Assembly (NCBI GenBank): GCA_964397995.1
Contig: CAYNLG010000006.1
Location: forward strand, 15,621-79,620
Reading direction: 5' to 3'
Source of the DNA: CAYNLG01 sp964397995
GTDB lineage: Bacteria; Planctomycetota; Phycisphaerae; FEN-1346
DNA length: 64,000 nt
In this document: positions 18,812-27,287 of the stretch, in pieces
How positions within the stretch are numbered: position 1 is the stretch's first letter
Layout of the letters: each line of letters begins with the position of its first letter
Translations under genes and position numbers: made by a program
The notes under the pieces: model-generated
The model's database searches: none
What the model saw: the letters and a program-made list of their open reading frames with translations, nothing else
What the model was told of the DNA's origin: nothing

Positions 18812-19471
18812 ATGGGCTCGAGTAAACTGACCCTTGTCGCCCTGGTGGGCCTGGCGGCCCTGGCCTTCGGCGCGTCCTATGCCGCCAGCCGGTACCTGGC
18901 GCCCGGCCCGACGCCGGCGGCCGCCCAGGACGCGCAGCCGGGCGCCGAGGAGACCGCGCCCGGGGCCGCCGAAGCGCCCCCGCCCGGGCCGGCCGACCTG
19001 ATGCGCCTGGAGGAGCGGCACCTCTATGACCTCGTCAAGGAGGTCCGCCGCCGCCTCCGCGAGTGCGAACTCCGCGAGCAGGCCCTGAACGAGCAGGCCC
19101 ACCGGGTCCAGATGGCCCACGACGAACTCCAGGGCCTGGTCCAGGACCTGGAGAACCGGCGGGTGGAGGCGGCCTCGACGGTGGCGAAGCTCCGCCAGGA
19201 GCGGGCCGCCCTCGACCAGACCCGCCTCGTCATCGCCCGCGAGCAGGCCGACAACCTCAAACGCACCGCCGCCATCTACAACAAGATGGACGCGGAATCG
19301 GCGGCCCAGATCTTCGAGGGGATGGTGCGTGGCGGCCAGGAGGCCGACGCCGTCAAGATCCTGTACGGCATGGACGAACGGGCCGTGGCGAAGGTGCTGG
19401 CGGCCATACCGGACCGGGCCACGGCCGTCCAGCTGTCCGAGGGCATGAAGCACGTCACCAGCGAGGGATAA
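18812..19471 (+). CDS. MotE-like protein (periplasmic coiled coil with MgtE-N/FliG-like domain)
   Basis: This 219-aa protein has an N-terminal membrane helix (about residues 6-28) and an Ala/Pro linker. A long coiled coil follows (about 60-150: LMRLEERHLYDLVKEVRRRL to LRQERAALDQTRLVIAREQ). A C-terminal helical domain has YNKMDAESAAQIFEGMV and ILYGMDERAVAKVLAAIPD, the MgtE-N/FliG-M-like repeat. MotE proteins with this layout act on the stator (MotC in rhizobia) or as flagellar chaperones. Here it lies directly before motA, which supports a stator-related role. Confidence 0.75.
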   Translation: MGSSKLTLVALVGLAALAFGASYAASRYLAPGPTPAAAQDAQPGAEETAPGAAEAPPPGPADLMRLEERHLYDLVKEVRRRLRECELREQALNEQAHRVQMAHDELQGLVQDLENRRVEAASTVAKLRQERAALDQTRLVIAREQADNLKRTAAIYNKMDAESAAQIFEGMVRGGQEADAVKILYGMDERAVAKVLAAIPDRATAVQLSEGMKHVTSEG

Positions 19472-19474
19472 GCC

Positions 19475-20248
19475 GTGGACATCGCAACCGTTCTGGGGCT
19501 GATCGCGGGGTTCGCCTGCGTCCTGATGGCCATCTTCACGGGCGGCGGGGCCGGGCTGTTCTTCAACGTGCCGGCGATCCTGATCACGATCGGCGGCATG
19601 GTCTCGGCGACGCTCATCCACTTCTCCCTGGGCACGGTGCTCCGCATCATGAGCATCGCCCGCAAGTGCCTGTTCAACCAGCTGCCCACCGAACAGGAAC
19701 TGGTCCAGCAGATGGTCGACTATGCCGCCGTCAGCCGCCGCGACGGCGCCCTGGCCCTGGAGGAACGCGTCCGCGACGTCCGCGACCCCTTCCTCGTCAA
19801 GGGCATCCAGATGCTCATCGACGGCCAGAGCGAGGACCAGGTCGAGAAGCAGCTCGGCCTCGAAGTCCAGTACCTGCAGGAACGGCACGCCGACGGCAAG
19901 AAGGTCCTGGAGTTCATGGGGGCCAGCGCCCCGGCCTTCGGCATGATCGGGACCCTGATCGGCCTCATCCAGATGCTCCGGACGCTTGACAACGTCGACG
20001 CCATCGGCATCGGCATGGCCACCGCCCTGATCACCACCTTCTACGGCGCGCTCCTGGCGAACCTGGTGTTCCTGCCGCTCGCCGGCAAGCTGGGCCTGCG
20101 GTCCAAGAAGGAATCGCTCCAGAAGGAGATGATCTCGCAGGGTCTGCTGGCGATCGTGCGCGGCGAAGGGCCGACCTCCGTCCGCGAGCGGATGCAGGCC
20201 TTCGTCTCCGCCAAGCAGCGCGACGAGGAACTCAAGCCGCAGGTGTAA
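19475..20248 (+). CDS. motA: Flagellar stator protein MotA
   Basis: This 257-aa protein has four predicted membrane helices (about residues 4-24, 30-50, 148-170, 182-202). The cytoplasmic loop has the charged stretch RRDGALALEERVRDVRDPF (about 89-107). The third helix has the conserved ASAPAFGMIGTLIGLIQML with its functional prolines. MotA and MotB form the ion-conducting stator. The GTG start follows the MotE-like gene by 3 nt, and two motB-like genes follow. Confidence 0.95.
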   Translation: MDIATVLGLIAGFACVLMAIFTGGGAGLFFNVPAILITIGGMVSATLIHFSLGTVLRIMSIARKCLFNQLPTEQELVQQMVDYAAVSRRDGALALEERVRDVRDPFLVKGIQMLIDGQSEDQVEKQLGLEVQYLQERHADGKKVLEFMGASAPAFGMIGTLIGLIQMLRTLDNVDAIGIGMATALITTFYGALLANLVFLPLAGKLGLRSKKESLQKEMISQGLLAIVRGEGPTSVRERMQAFVSAKQRDEELKPQV

Positions 20249-20252
20249 CCCC

Positions 20253-20921
20253 ATGCCGCGACGCCAACCCCAGGAAGACACCGGGCCGCCCAACGACTGG
20301 ATGGTCACGTTCAGCGACTGCATGACGCTGCTGCTGACCTTCTTCGTCATGCTGCTGTCGATGTCGTCGTTCGACGACAGCGTCCAGAGCTTCCTGAGCG
20401 GCATCCTGCCGGAGCCGAACAAGCCGTCGGTCTTCACCGAGACCCGCCTGCCTCAGGACTCGCCCAACCACGTCATCGACAAGCCCGTGGACTGGACGGA
20501 GGAGGGTTCGGAGATGCCGGTCGACGACCGGACCCAGCCCACCCTCACGCCGCGCGCCCCCCTGGACAACCTCAGCCGCGACGCCTACAGCGACCGGCGC
20601 GTGGTCTTCGTCCCGAGCGACCACCTGTTCTGGGCCCGGGGGCCGGTCCTGAAGCCCGAGGGCAAGGACCTGCTGGCGCCCGTCGCCCGGTTCGTCCGGG
20701 CCATGCCCTGCCGCGTCGTCGTCGGCTCGACGCGCGAGCGCCGCGGGGCGGAGGACGAGCAGGCGGCCGCGCGGGCCTGGGCCGTGGTGGACTACTTCGT
20801 CCGGACCGCCGGCGTCGACCCGGAGCGGCTCAGCCTCTCGGGCACTCCCCTCGCCGCCGACCCGGACGCCGACGGGGCCGCCATCCGCATCGAACTGCTC
20901 GACCCGGAGGTCTACCCGTGA
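20253..20921 (+). CDS. motB: MotB-like stator protein, first of two
   Basis: This 222-aa protein has a short cytoplasmic N-terminus and a single helix containing the ion-binding Asp in TFSDCMTLLLTFFVMLLSM (about residues 20-38). A linker and an OmpA-like C-terminal domain follow. The peptidoglycan-binding motif is divergent (VVVGSTRERRGAEDEQAAARAW in place of the usual GHTD and LSxxRA). It should pair with MotA as the stator B subunit. Its stop overlaps the GTG of the second motB-like gene. Confidence 0.85.
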   Translation: MPRRQPQEDTGPPNDWMVTFSDCMTLLLTFFVMLLSMSSFDDSVQSFLSGILPEPNKPSVFTETRLPQDSPNHVIDKPVDWTEEGSEMPVDDRTQPTLTPRAPLDNLSRDAYSDRRVVFVPSDHLFWARGPVLKPEGKDLLAPVARFVRAMPCRVVVGSTRERRGAEDEQAAARAWAVVDYFVRTAGVDPERLSLSGTPLAADPDADGAAIRIELLDPEVYP

Positions 20922-21673
20922 ACCTCGGCCGCCGCCCCAAAGAGGCCGCCCGCACGACCCCCGGCTGGGTCGTCTCGTTCACGGACATGATCACGCTGCT
21001 CCTGTCGTTCTTCATCATGCTCCAGGCGATGGGCTCGACGCGGGACCAGGAGGCCTTCCTGAAGGGCCAGGGCGGCTTCCGCCGCGCCGTCTCCGGCCTC
21101 GGCATCCCCGACTGGGTCTACGGCCGCAAGGAAACCGTCGACCTCGGCAACCCCAAGCGCAAGCATCCCATGGAAGACGACCCGGACAACCTGGAAAAGC
21201 GCCGGGTCATCGACGCCGAGGACGAGAGAATCCGCAAGATGTTCGCCGACATGCGCCGACTGATGAAAACGAGGACCGACCAGTACCAGGGGGCGCCGGT
21301 GCGGCTGATGGCGACGCCCATCGCCTTTGCGGCGGGGGACGCCGAGACGCTGCCCGACGAGGCCGACCGGTTCCTCCGCCAGTTCGCGGCCGGCCTGGAG
21401 CAACAGGGCACGCCCGCGCCGCCGGCGATTACCGTCATCGGCCTGGCGCCCGACCAGACCGACGTCCGGGCCCAGTACCTGGTCTCGGCCGGGCGGGCCC
21501 ACGCGGTGGCCGCCGCCCTGAAGGGGCGGCTGCCCGAAAAGCTCCTGGAGCGCGGCGCCACGGTCACGAGCTGGGGCGCCGGCCCCGGCAAGCGGTGGTG
21601 GGGCCCCGGCGGCGCGGTCCCCCAAGGGACGCAGATCGTCCTGGCCGTCATGGACGCCCCGAGAAAGGAGTAG
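20918..21673 (+). CDS. MotB-like stator protein, second of two
   Basis: This 251-aa protein repeats the MotB layout. A single helix holds the conserved Asp in SFTDMITLLLSFFIMLQAM (about residues 19-37), followed by a charged linker of about 90 residues. The C-terminal OmpA-like region (ITVIGLAPDQTDVRAQYL, then SAGRAHAVAAAL) lacks the canonical GHTD. The sequence differs strongly from the preceding MotB, so this is not a recent duplication. It may form a heteromeric B-subunit pair or a stator accessory factor. It starts at GTG with a 4-nt overlap. Confidence 0.8.
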   Translation: MNLGRRPKEAARTTPGWVVSFTDMITLLLSFFIMLQAMGSTRDQEAFLKGQGGFRRAVSGLGIPDWVYGRKETVDLGNPKRKHPMEDDPDNLEKRRVIDAEDERIRKMFADMRRLMKTRTDQYQGAPVRLMATPIAFAAGDAETLPDEADRFLRQFAAGLEQQGTPAPPAITVIGLAPDQTDVRAQYLVSAGRAHAVAAALKGRLPEKLLERGATVTSWGAGPGKRWWGPGGAVPQGTQIVLAVMDAPRKE

Positions 21674-21678
21674 ACGCG

Positions 21679-22239
21679 ATGCCCGACGAGACGACCGGCG
21701 CCCGGCCCCAGACCGCGCCCGGCGCCACCGACGCCGCGGCGGGAGGAGGCGGCAAGCGGCCGATCCTCTTCCTGGCGGCTGGGCTGGTGGTCATTGCCGC
21801 CGGCGCGGGCTACGGCCTGTCGCGCCTGACGGCCGGCGGGGCGGACGCCCTGGCCCCGGCCTCGGCCCAGGCGGCCGGCGCCGCTGCCGCCTCCGCCCCG
21901 GCCGACGACGCGGATGCCAGCCTCCAGTACTACGACTTCGAGGCCATCACCGTGAACCTCGACGAACCCCGCCTCGCCCGCTACGTCACTGTGACGCTGA
22001 CCCTGGCCATCCCGGCCGCCCAGTACGAGGAGGCCATGGTGGACGTCGAGGCCCAGCTGCCCGTCCTCAAGGACTGGCTCAACGTGTACTTCTCGAGCTG
22101 CAGTCTGGAGGACGTCCGCGGGGCGGTCAACATGAACCGGATCCGGCGTGAGATCCTCGACGGCTTCAACGGCCAACTCTGGCCGGACCGGGCCCCGCGG
22201 ATTCGCCACGTCTTCTTCAAGAAGTTCACCGTCTCATGA
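21679..22239 (+). CDS. fliL: Flagellar basal-body-associated protein FliL
   Basis: This 186-aa protein has one membrane helix at about residues 26-48. A periplasmic FliL domain follows, with YYDFEAITVNLDEPRLARYVTV (about 80-101), the conserved alternating acidic residues in VDVEAQLPVLKDWL, and FFKKFTVS at the end. FliL encircles and stabilises stator units. The start at ATG 21679 has AAAGGAG upstream. It overlaps fliM by 4 nt and follows the stator genes. Confidence 0.92.
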   Translation: MPDETTGARPQTAPGATDAAAGGGGKRPILFLAAGLVVIAAGAGYGLSRLTAGGADALAPASAQAAGAAAASAPADDADASLQYYDFEAITVNLDEPRLARYVTVTLTLAIPAAQYEEAMVDVEAQLPVLKDWLNVYFSSCSLEDVRGAVNMNRIRREILDGFNGQLWPDRAPRIRHVFFKKFTVS

Positions 22240-23249
22240 CCCAGACCGACCGATCGCACGACCTGCTGATCCTCCGCAGCCTCCGGGCCGCCGTCCGGCG
22301 CCGCCCCCCCGCCGACACCGTCGAGGTGGACGTGGACGCGGCCGACTTCGACTGGACGGTGCCCCACCGGTTCGCCCCGGCGGAGCTCGGGCGGCTCGAC
22401 CGCTTCGCCGCCGGGGCCGCGCGCCTCATGCTCGACCGCCTGGAGGCGGCGCTCGGGGCGCGGCCGGACCTGGAGCCGGTGGCCCCGGCCGAGCGCTACG
22501 GCCACCACGCCCGCGAGGCCGACCCCAAGGTCCACCGCCTGGCCCTGGCGGCCGGCGGGCGGCCCGCCGGGCTCGTCCAGGTCCGGGCCAAGACGGCCCT
22601 GGCGTGGACCGACCGGCTGCTGGGCGGCAGCGGCGAGGCCCCCGACGAAGCCCGGCCCCTCTCGCCTCTGGAGGCGACGCTCCTTGTGGACGTGGCCGCG
22701 GCGGCGGTCGGCGGCCTCTCGGACCTGCTGACCGAGGCGGGCGGGCCGGCGCTCGACGCCCCGGCAGCCGTGCTCCCGCCCGACACCGAGCCGCCTTTCG
22801 GCGACGCCGACGCCCTCGTCCGGCTGGCCCTCCGCCCCGCCAGCGGCGAGGCCGAGCCCGTCCTGGCCGTCTACCTGCTCGAAGACCTGTTGCGGCCGGT
22901 CGCCCGCGACCGGGCGGCCCCATCCGAGGCGGCGGGCGACGTCCCGGCGGCGATGCGCGACCACCTGCGGGCCGCCCCCGTCCGGGCCGAGGCCCGTGTC
23001 GGCACGACCACCCTGGCCGTTCGCGAGCTGATAGCCCTGGAACCCGGCGACGTCCTCCTGCTCGATGCCAAGCTCGACGACCCCGTGCCGCTGGCCGTCG
23101 AGGGGGCGACCGTCCACCGCGGCGAAGTCGTGGCCTGTGACGGCCGCCACGGCCTGCTCGTCCAGGACGCGCGGGCCCATCCGCGGGTCCGCACGGCCGA
23201 CGACCAGGCCTCTCGCGCCCCCGAACCCCCCGAAGGAACAAACCGATGA
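22236..23249 (+). CDS. fliM: Divergent flagellar motor switch protein FliM
   Basis: This 337-aa protein is identified by position (fliL-fliM-fliN), length, a CheC/FliM-like middle region (about 45-240) and a C-terminal SpoA domain with RVGTTTLAVRELIALEPGDV (about 253-272). It lacks the N-terminal LSQxEIDxLL peptide that binds phospho-CheY; it begins MTQTDRSHDLLILRS instead. FliM forms the bulk of the C ring. The missing peptide suggests CheY-independent switching, a CheY-binding surface elsewhere, or a non-switching motor. It overlaps both neighbours by 4 nt. Confidence 0.82.
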   Translation: MTQTDRSHDLLILRSLRAAVRRRPPADTVEVDVDAADFDWTVPHRFAPAELGRLDRFAAGAARLMLDRLEAALGARPDLEPVAPAERYGHHAREADPKVHRLALAAGGRPAGLVQVRAKTALAWTDRLLGGSGEAPDEARPLSPLEATLLVDVAAAAVGGLSDLLTEAGGPALDAPAAVLPPDTEPPFGDADALVRLALRPASGEAEPVLAVYLLEDLLRPVARDRAAPSEAAGDVPAAMRDHLRAAPVRAEARVGTTTLAVRELIALEPGDVLLLDAKLDDPVPLAVEGATVHRGEVVACDGRHGLLVQDARAHPRVRTADDQASRAPEPPEGTNR

Positions 23250-23650
23250 CGCAAGCCCCCTCCGTCAACGATACCGGCGCCCCCGAGGCCGCCGACGACC
23301 GCCCCGAGACTGACGCCGCCGACGTCGAAGTCGCCGACGTCCAGCTCGACGATGTGCCGGAGCACCGCGAAGGCGGCGGGGGGGGACAGATCGACGTCCT
23401 CCTCGACACGCGCGTCGAGGTGGCCGCCCGTCTCGGCGCCGTCCGCATGCCCGTCCGCGACCTGCTGGAGCTCGGCCCGGGCTCGGTCGTCCGCCTCGAC
23501 ACGGCCGCCGGCGAGCCGATCGACCTGCTGCTGAACGGCCTCTGCTTCGCCAAGGGCGACCTGGTGGCCGTCGGCGACCGGCTGGCCGTCCGCATCCGCG
23601 AGGTCCTGAAGACCGGCCAGTGCCTCGACGGGACCGCGACCGAGCGGTAA
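23246..23650 (+). CDS. fliN: Flagellar motor switch protein FliN
   Basis: This 134-aa protein has an acidic Ala/Asp-rich N-terminus (about residues 1-45) and a C-terminal SpoA domain. The SpoA domain shows the FliN pattern VLLDTRVEVAARLGAVRMPVRDLLEL, GSVVRLD, and FAKGDLVAVGDRLAVRI. FliN forms the base of the C ring and helps dock export complexes. Its ATG overlaps the fliM stop. It is the last gene before a 186-nt spacer that contains a new sigma-54 promoter. Confidence 0.95.
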   Translation: MTQAPSVNDTGAPEAADDRPETDAADVEVADVQLDDVPEHREGGGGGQIDVLLDTRVEVAARLGAVRMPVRDLLELGPGSVVRLDTAAGEPIDLLLNGLCFAKGDLVAVGDRLAVRIREVLKTGQCLDGTATER

Positions 23651-23670
23651 GCCGGCCCGGCCGGGCCGGG

Positions 23671-23710
23671 GGCGGCGTCAAGTTTTCCGGCGCGGCGCCC
23701 GATTTTTGTC
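23671..23710. promoter_or_regulatory. Candidate upstream activator element, copy B
   Basis: On the minus strand this segment reads AAAAA, GCGCCGCG, AAAAC, TGACGCCGC in the same order and nearly the same spacing as the element at 7687-7725. Here it lies about 65-105 bp upstream of the fliO sigma-54 promoter and is inverted relative to that promoter. It is a candidate binding site for one of the two activators encoded to the left. Confidence 0.4.
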
Positions 23711-23775
23711 TGCCCCGAGGGCCGCCGAACCGCCGTTTCCGCCTGATGCCGGGCGTTTGCGGCCGGTTTCGTCTT

Positions 23776-23791
23776 TGGCATGCCGTGTGCT
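23776..23791 (+). promoter_or_regulatory. Sigma-54 promoter of the fliO-fliA operon
   Basis: The sequence is TGGCAT, five bases, GTGCT, with invariant GG and GC 12 bp apart; it deviates from consensus at two non-invariant positions. Transcription should begin near 23802, about 35 nt before fliO. It lies in the only sizeable gap between fliN and flhA. Confidence 0.82.
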
Positions 23792-23836
23792 CTTGCTCGT
23801 CCCGGGAATGGAGTGCGTACCGGGCGAGGCAGGCAC

Positions 23837-24319
23837 ATGGCCCAGCGACAGCTTCTGACGGCCCTGTGGGCGGCGGCGCTGGCGACGGCGCTGGCGGCCC
23901 CCGCGCTGGCGGCCTTGCCCGCCGGCGAGGCGGCCGCCGACCAGACGGACACCGCCCCCCGCGGCCGCCTCGGCAAGCCCGACAAGGACGACGACGCCTT
24001 CGGCGACCTCGTGGCCCAATCCCTGGCGGCGGTGCTGGTCATCCTGGTGCTGGGCGGCGTGGGCATCGTCGTCGTCCGCCGCTTCCTGCCACGCCTCGGC
24101 GTCGGCCAGGGCCGCGCCATCACCGTCGCCGAAACGGTCCACCTCGGCACGAACCGGACGCTGTACCTCGTCCGCGTCGGCGACAGGACCTTGCTCGTGG
24201 GCGCCTCGAAGGACCGCGTGAACCTGGTCGCGGACCTGACGGGGTCGGTCTCGTTCGAAGAGGCGGCCCGGCAGGCCGAGGCCCTGCCCGACGCGCCGCC
24301 GGACGGGGGGGCCGCATGA
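23837..24319 (+). CDS. fliO: Flagellar biosynthesis protein FliO
   Basis: This 160-aa protein has a signal-like N-terminus (about residues 1-27) and a membrane helix with LAAVLVILVLGGVGIVVVRR (about 58-77). The FliO cytoplasmic domain follows: ITVAETVHLGTNRTLYLVRVGDRTLLVG (about 95-122), typical of the scaffold that assembles the FliP ring. It is the first gene after the third sigma-54 promoter and overlaps fliP by 4 nt. Upstream in-frame starts would overlap the promoter, so the ATG at 23837 is preferred. Confidence 0.9.
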   Translation: MAQRQLLTALWAAALATALAAPALAALPAGEAAADQTDTAPRGRLGKPDKDDDAFGDLVAQSLAAVLVILVLGGVGIVVVRRFLPRLGVGQGRAITVAETVHLGTNRTLYLVRVGDRTLLVGASKDRVNLVADLTGSVSFEEAARQAEALPDAPPDGGAA

Positions 24320-25155
24320 GCCGATTCGCGTTCATTGTTTTCATCCTCGCGCTGGTCGCCCCGTCGGCGGTCCGGGCCGCCGACGCCCCCGCCCCGCCGG
24401 TCCTGCCGGCCGCGCCGGGTGTTGCCGCGGAGGACGGCGGCGCCGCATCCGCCGGTCGCGGCAGCCTGCCGGAGATCGCGGACGTCGTCGAGGCGGTCAA
24501 CAAGGTGACGGCCCCGGAGACGGAGGGCGAGGACTGGTCCGCCCCGGTCAAGCTGGCGGTGGTTTTTGCGGGCCTCGCGGTGCTGCCGGCGGCGCTCGTG
24601 ATGATGACGAGCTTCACGCGGATCGTCATCGTGCTCTCGTTCATCCGGCGGGCGCTAACGACGCAGAACATCCCGCCGAACATCGCCGTAGTCGGCTTGG
24701 CCCTGTTCCTGACGCTCTTCACGATGGCCCCGACGCTGGCCGAGGTCAACGCCGAGGCCGTCCAGCCCTACCTGGCGGGCGAGCTCGACTTCCGGCCGGC
24801 CATCGACCGCGGCTTCGCCACCATGAAGCACTTCATGCTCGTCCAGACGCGGGAGGCGGACCTCGCCCTGTTCCTCGACCTGGCCGGCGTCACCGCGGCC
24901 GCCGAGGCCGACGTGCCGATGCACGTGGCCATTCCGTCGTTCGCCCTGAGCGAGTTCCGCACCGCCTTCGAGATGGGGTGCCTGCTGTTCATCCCGTTCC
25001 TGCTGATCGACCTCGTGATCGCCGGCATCCTGCTGAGCGCCGGCATGATGATGCTGCCCCCGGTCATCGTCAGCCTCCCGTTCAAGATCATCCTGTTTGT
25101 GCTCGTGGACGGGTGGCGGCTGCTGGCCGAGGGTCTCGTCGGGAGCTTCTTCTAG
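24316..25155 (+). CDS. fliP: Flagellar type III export protein FliP
   Basis: This 279-aa membrane protein has a cleavable signal (about 1-22) and an extracytoplasmic segment. It then shows the FliP signatures LVMMTSFTRIVIVLSFIRRAL (about 95-115), LFLTLFTMAPTL and FEMGCLLFIPFLLIDLVIAGILLSAGMMMLPPV. FliP forms the core of the export gate with FliQ and FliR. The ATG overlaps the fliO stop (ATGA). The length is slightly above E. coli FliP (245 aa) because of the longer N-terminal linker. Confidence 0.97.
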   Translation: MSRFAFIVFILALVAPSAVRAADAPAPPVLPAAPGVAAEDGGAASAGRGSLPEIADVVEAVNKVTAPETEGEDWSAPVKLAVVFAGLAVLPAALVMMTSFTRIVIVLSFIRRALTTQNIPPNIAVVGLALFLTLFTMAPTLAEVNAEAVQPYLAGELDFRPAIDRGFATMKHFMLVQTREADLALFLDLAGVTAAAEADVPMHVAIPSFALSEFRTAFEMGCLLFIPFLLIDLVIAGILLSAGMMMLPPVIVSLPFKIILFVLVDGWRLLAEGLVGSFF

Positions 25156-25165
25156 GGGAACCGCC

Positions 25166-25435
25166 ATGGACGCCGACCTCGTCTTGCACCTCGGACGCCG
25201 CGCCCTCGAGACCGCCCTCCTCGTCGCCGCCCCCGTCCTGGCCGTCGCCATGGTGCTGGGCATCGGGGTGGCCATCCTGCAGGCCGTCACAAGCGTCCGC
25301 GACATGACCCTCGGCATGGTCTTCAAGCTGGCGGGGGTGGCGGTGGCGGTGCTCCTGACCTCGGGGTGGGCCCTGAACGTGACGCTCGACTTCACCCGCG
25401 AGGTCTTCTTCTACGTCGGGGAAATGGGGCCGTAA
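25166..25435 (+). CDS. fliQ: Flagellar type III export protein FliQ
   Basis: This 89-aa protein has two hydrophobic helices (about residues 16-36 and 50-72). It carries the FliQ motif VAMVLGIGVAILQAVTSVRDMTL, where the family usually has GLLVSIFQAATQIQE. FliQ is a gate subunit wrapped around FliP. It is placed between fliP (10 nt gap) and fliR (1 nt gap). Confidence 0.95.
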   Translation: MDADLVLHLGRRALETALLVAAPVLAVAMVLGIGVAILQAVTSVRDMTLGMVFKLAGVAVAVLLTSGWALNVTLDFTREVFFYVGEMGP

Positions 25436-25436
25436 C

Positions 25437-26186
25437 GTGGAGACCGTAAGCCCGCTCGTGGTGCCGCTGCTGCTTGTCCTGGCGCGCGTCGGCGCGCTGG
25501 TGGCGACGCTGCCCGTCTTCAGCTGGCAGATGGCCCCGCTCCGCGTCCGCGCGGGGCTCGCGCTGCTCCTGGCCGTCGTCATCGCCCTGGCGGTCCCGCC
25601 GGCCGCCGACGTGGGCGACCACTGGGTGGCGGTGGGCCTGGCCATCGCCCGCGAGGTCGTCACCGGCCTCGCCATCGGCCTGGCCGCCAACCTCGTCTTC
25701 CTGGCGGTGCGGCAGTGCGGCATGATCATCCGGCGGCAGATGGGCCTGGCGGTGGCCTCGACCATCGACCCCCTGACCGGCGAGCAGAGCCAGCCCCTCG
25801 GCATGCTCCTGGAGATGACCTTCGTCATCTTCTTCCTGGTGGCCGGCGGCCACCGGTTGCTGGTGCGGCTGATCGCGGAATCGTACGTCATTTTCCCCGT
25901 TGGCCATGCCCCGTCCGCCGAGGCCATGGCCGAGGGCATCATCCGGGCCGGCTCGATGATGCTCGTCTTCGGCCTCAAGCTGGCCGCCCCTCTCGTCGGA
26001 GCGTTCCTGGTGCTGGCCGTCATTCTGGCGATCCTCGCCCGGGTGCTGCCGGAGATGAACATCCTCCTGGCCAGCCTGCCGCTCCGGATCGGCTTGGGCC
26101 TGTTCATGGCGGCGGCGCTGGTGCCGGCGCTGTACGACTTCACCGAGGCGTTCGGCGACTGGCTGCACGAGACCCTGATGAGCTAG
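25437..26186 (+). CDS. fliR: Flagellar type III export protein FliR
   Basis: This 249-aa protein has about six hydrophobic segments. It shows family features such as LVLARVGALVATLPVFSWQMAP, VRAGLALLLAVVIALAVP, and the GEQSQPLGMLLEMTF segment in the middle. FliR completes the FliPQR export gate. The GTG at 25437 lies 1 nt after the fliQ stop and gives the usual N-terminus. flhB follows after 3 nt. Confidence 0.95.
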   Translation: METVSPLVVPLLLVLARVGALVATLPVFSWQMAPLRVRAGLALLLAVVIALAVPPAADVGDHWVAVGLAIAREVVTGLAIGLAANLVFLAVRQCGMIIRRQMGLAVASTIDPLTGEQSQPLGMLLEMTFVIFFLVAGGHRLLVRLIAESYVIFPVGHAPSAEAMAEGIIRAGSMMLVFGLKLAAPLVGAFLVLAVILAILARVLPEMNILLASLPLRIGLGLFMAAALVPALYDFTEAFGDWLHETLMS

Positions 26187-26189
26187 GCG

Positions 26190-27287
26190 ATGCCCGAGAA
26201 GCCCGCATCCGAACGGACCGAACCGCCCACCCCGGAGCGGCTGCGCAAAGCCCGCCAGGAGGGCAAGGTCCCCCAGAGCCAGGAACTTCCCACCGCGCTG
26301 ACCCTCGGCATGCTCCTGGTGGCGATGGCCTTGGCGGCCCCGCGCCTCTGGGACTGGTTCGTCGCCCAGGTCCAGCTCGGCCTCTCGGGGGCCCGCGTCT
26401 CGATCGACCCGGAGACGGCCGTCCGCCTCTTCCGGGAGCGCGGCACGGAGGCGGGCCTGCTGATCGCCCCGATGGTGGCGGCCACGACGGTGGCGGCCTT
26501 CTTCGGCAGCGTCCTGGTGAGCGGCTGGAGCGTCTCGCCGAAGGCCATGAAGCTCGACCCCAGCCGCCTGAATCCCGTCAGCGGCCTCAAGCAGCTCATC
26601 TCCGTCAAGTCGCTCATGCGGGTCGCGGTCTCCCTCGCCAAGCTGGCCGCCATTGTCGCCATCGTCGCGACCTACCTCCACGGCAAGCTCGACCTGATCC
26701 TCAGCCTGGTCCACGCGACGCCGATCGCGGCCCTCGGGGCGACCGTCGACCTCATCTTCGGCGTCGTCGCCCGCGTCACGGCCGTCTTCCTGGGCGTCGC
26801 CCTCCTCGACGCCGTCTACCAGAAGTGGCAGTACAAACGCGACCTCCGCATGACCAAGCAGGAGGTCAAGGAGGAACGCCGCCAGCACGAGGTCGCCCCC
26901 GAGGTGCGCGGCCGCATGCGGGCCATCCAGATCGAGATGGTCCGCAAACGGATGCTCCAGAACGTGCCGACGGCCGACGTGGTCGTCACGAACCCGACCC
27001 ACGTGGCCGTGGCCCTGAAGTACGATCCCGGGGCGATGCAGGCCCCGACCGTCGTCGCGAAGGGCGGCGACCTCCTATGCGAGAAGATCAAGGAGATCGC
27101 CCGCACCCACGACGTGCCCATCGTCCACCGCCCCGAACTCGCCCGCACCCTCTACGGCACCGTCGAGGTCGGCGAACCCATCCCGGAGCTGCTCTACGTG
27201 GCCGTGGCCGAGGTGCTGGCGATGATCTACCGGCTGCGGCGTGAGCGCCGCGGCATCCCGACCCCCGAGAGGCCGACCGACCCGTGA
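26190..27287 (+). CDS. flhB: Flagellar type III export switch protein FlhB
   Basis: This 365-aa protein opens with the family signature ERTEPPTPERLRKARQEGKVPQSQE (about 8-32). Four membrane helices follow, then a cytoplasmic domain with KQEVKEERRQ and the self-cleavage motif NPTH (in VVVTNPTHVAVALKY, about residues 269-283). Cleavage between Asn and Pro, together with FliK, changes export specificity. Its end overlaps the GTG of flhA by 4 nt. Confidence 0.98.
   Translation: MPEKPASERTEPPTPERLRKARQEGKVPQSQELPTALTLGMLLVAMALAAPRLWDWFVAQVQLGLSGARVSIDPETAVRLFRERGTEAGLLIAPMVAATTVAAFFGSVLVSGWSVSPKAMKLDPSRLNPVSGLKQLISVKSLMRVAVSLAKLAAIVAIVATYLHGKLDLILSLVHATPIAALGATVDLIFGVVARVTAVFLGVALLDAVYQKWQYKRDLRMTKQEVKEERRQHEVAPEVRGRMRAIQIEMVRKRMLQNVPTADVVVTNPTHVAVALKYDPGAMQAPTVVAKGGDLLCEKIKEIARTHDVPIVHRPELARTLYGTVEVGEPIPELLYVAVAEVLAMIYRLRRERRGIPTPERPTDP

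Noticed and set aside
25392..27002. Long open frame on the minus strand opposite fliR/flhB (and many like it across the flagellar locus)
   Set aside because: High GC keeps antisense frames open. These lack ribosome binding sites and known domains, and lie fully opposite well-supported flagellar genes.
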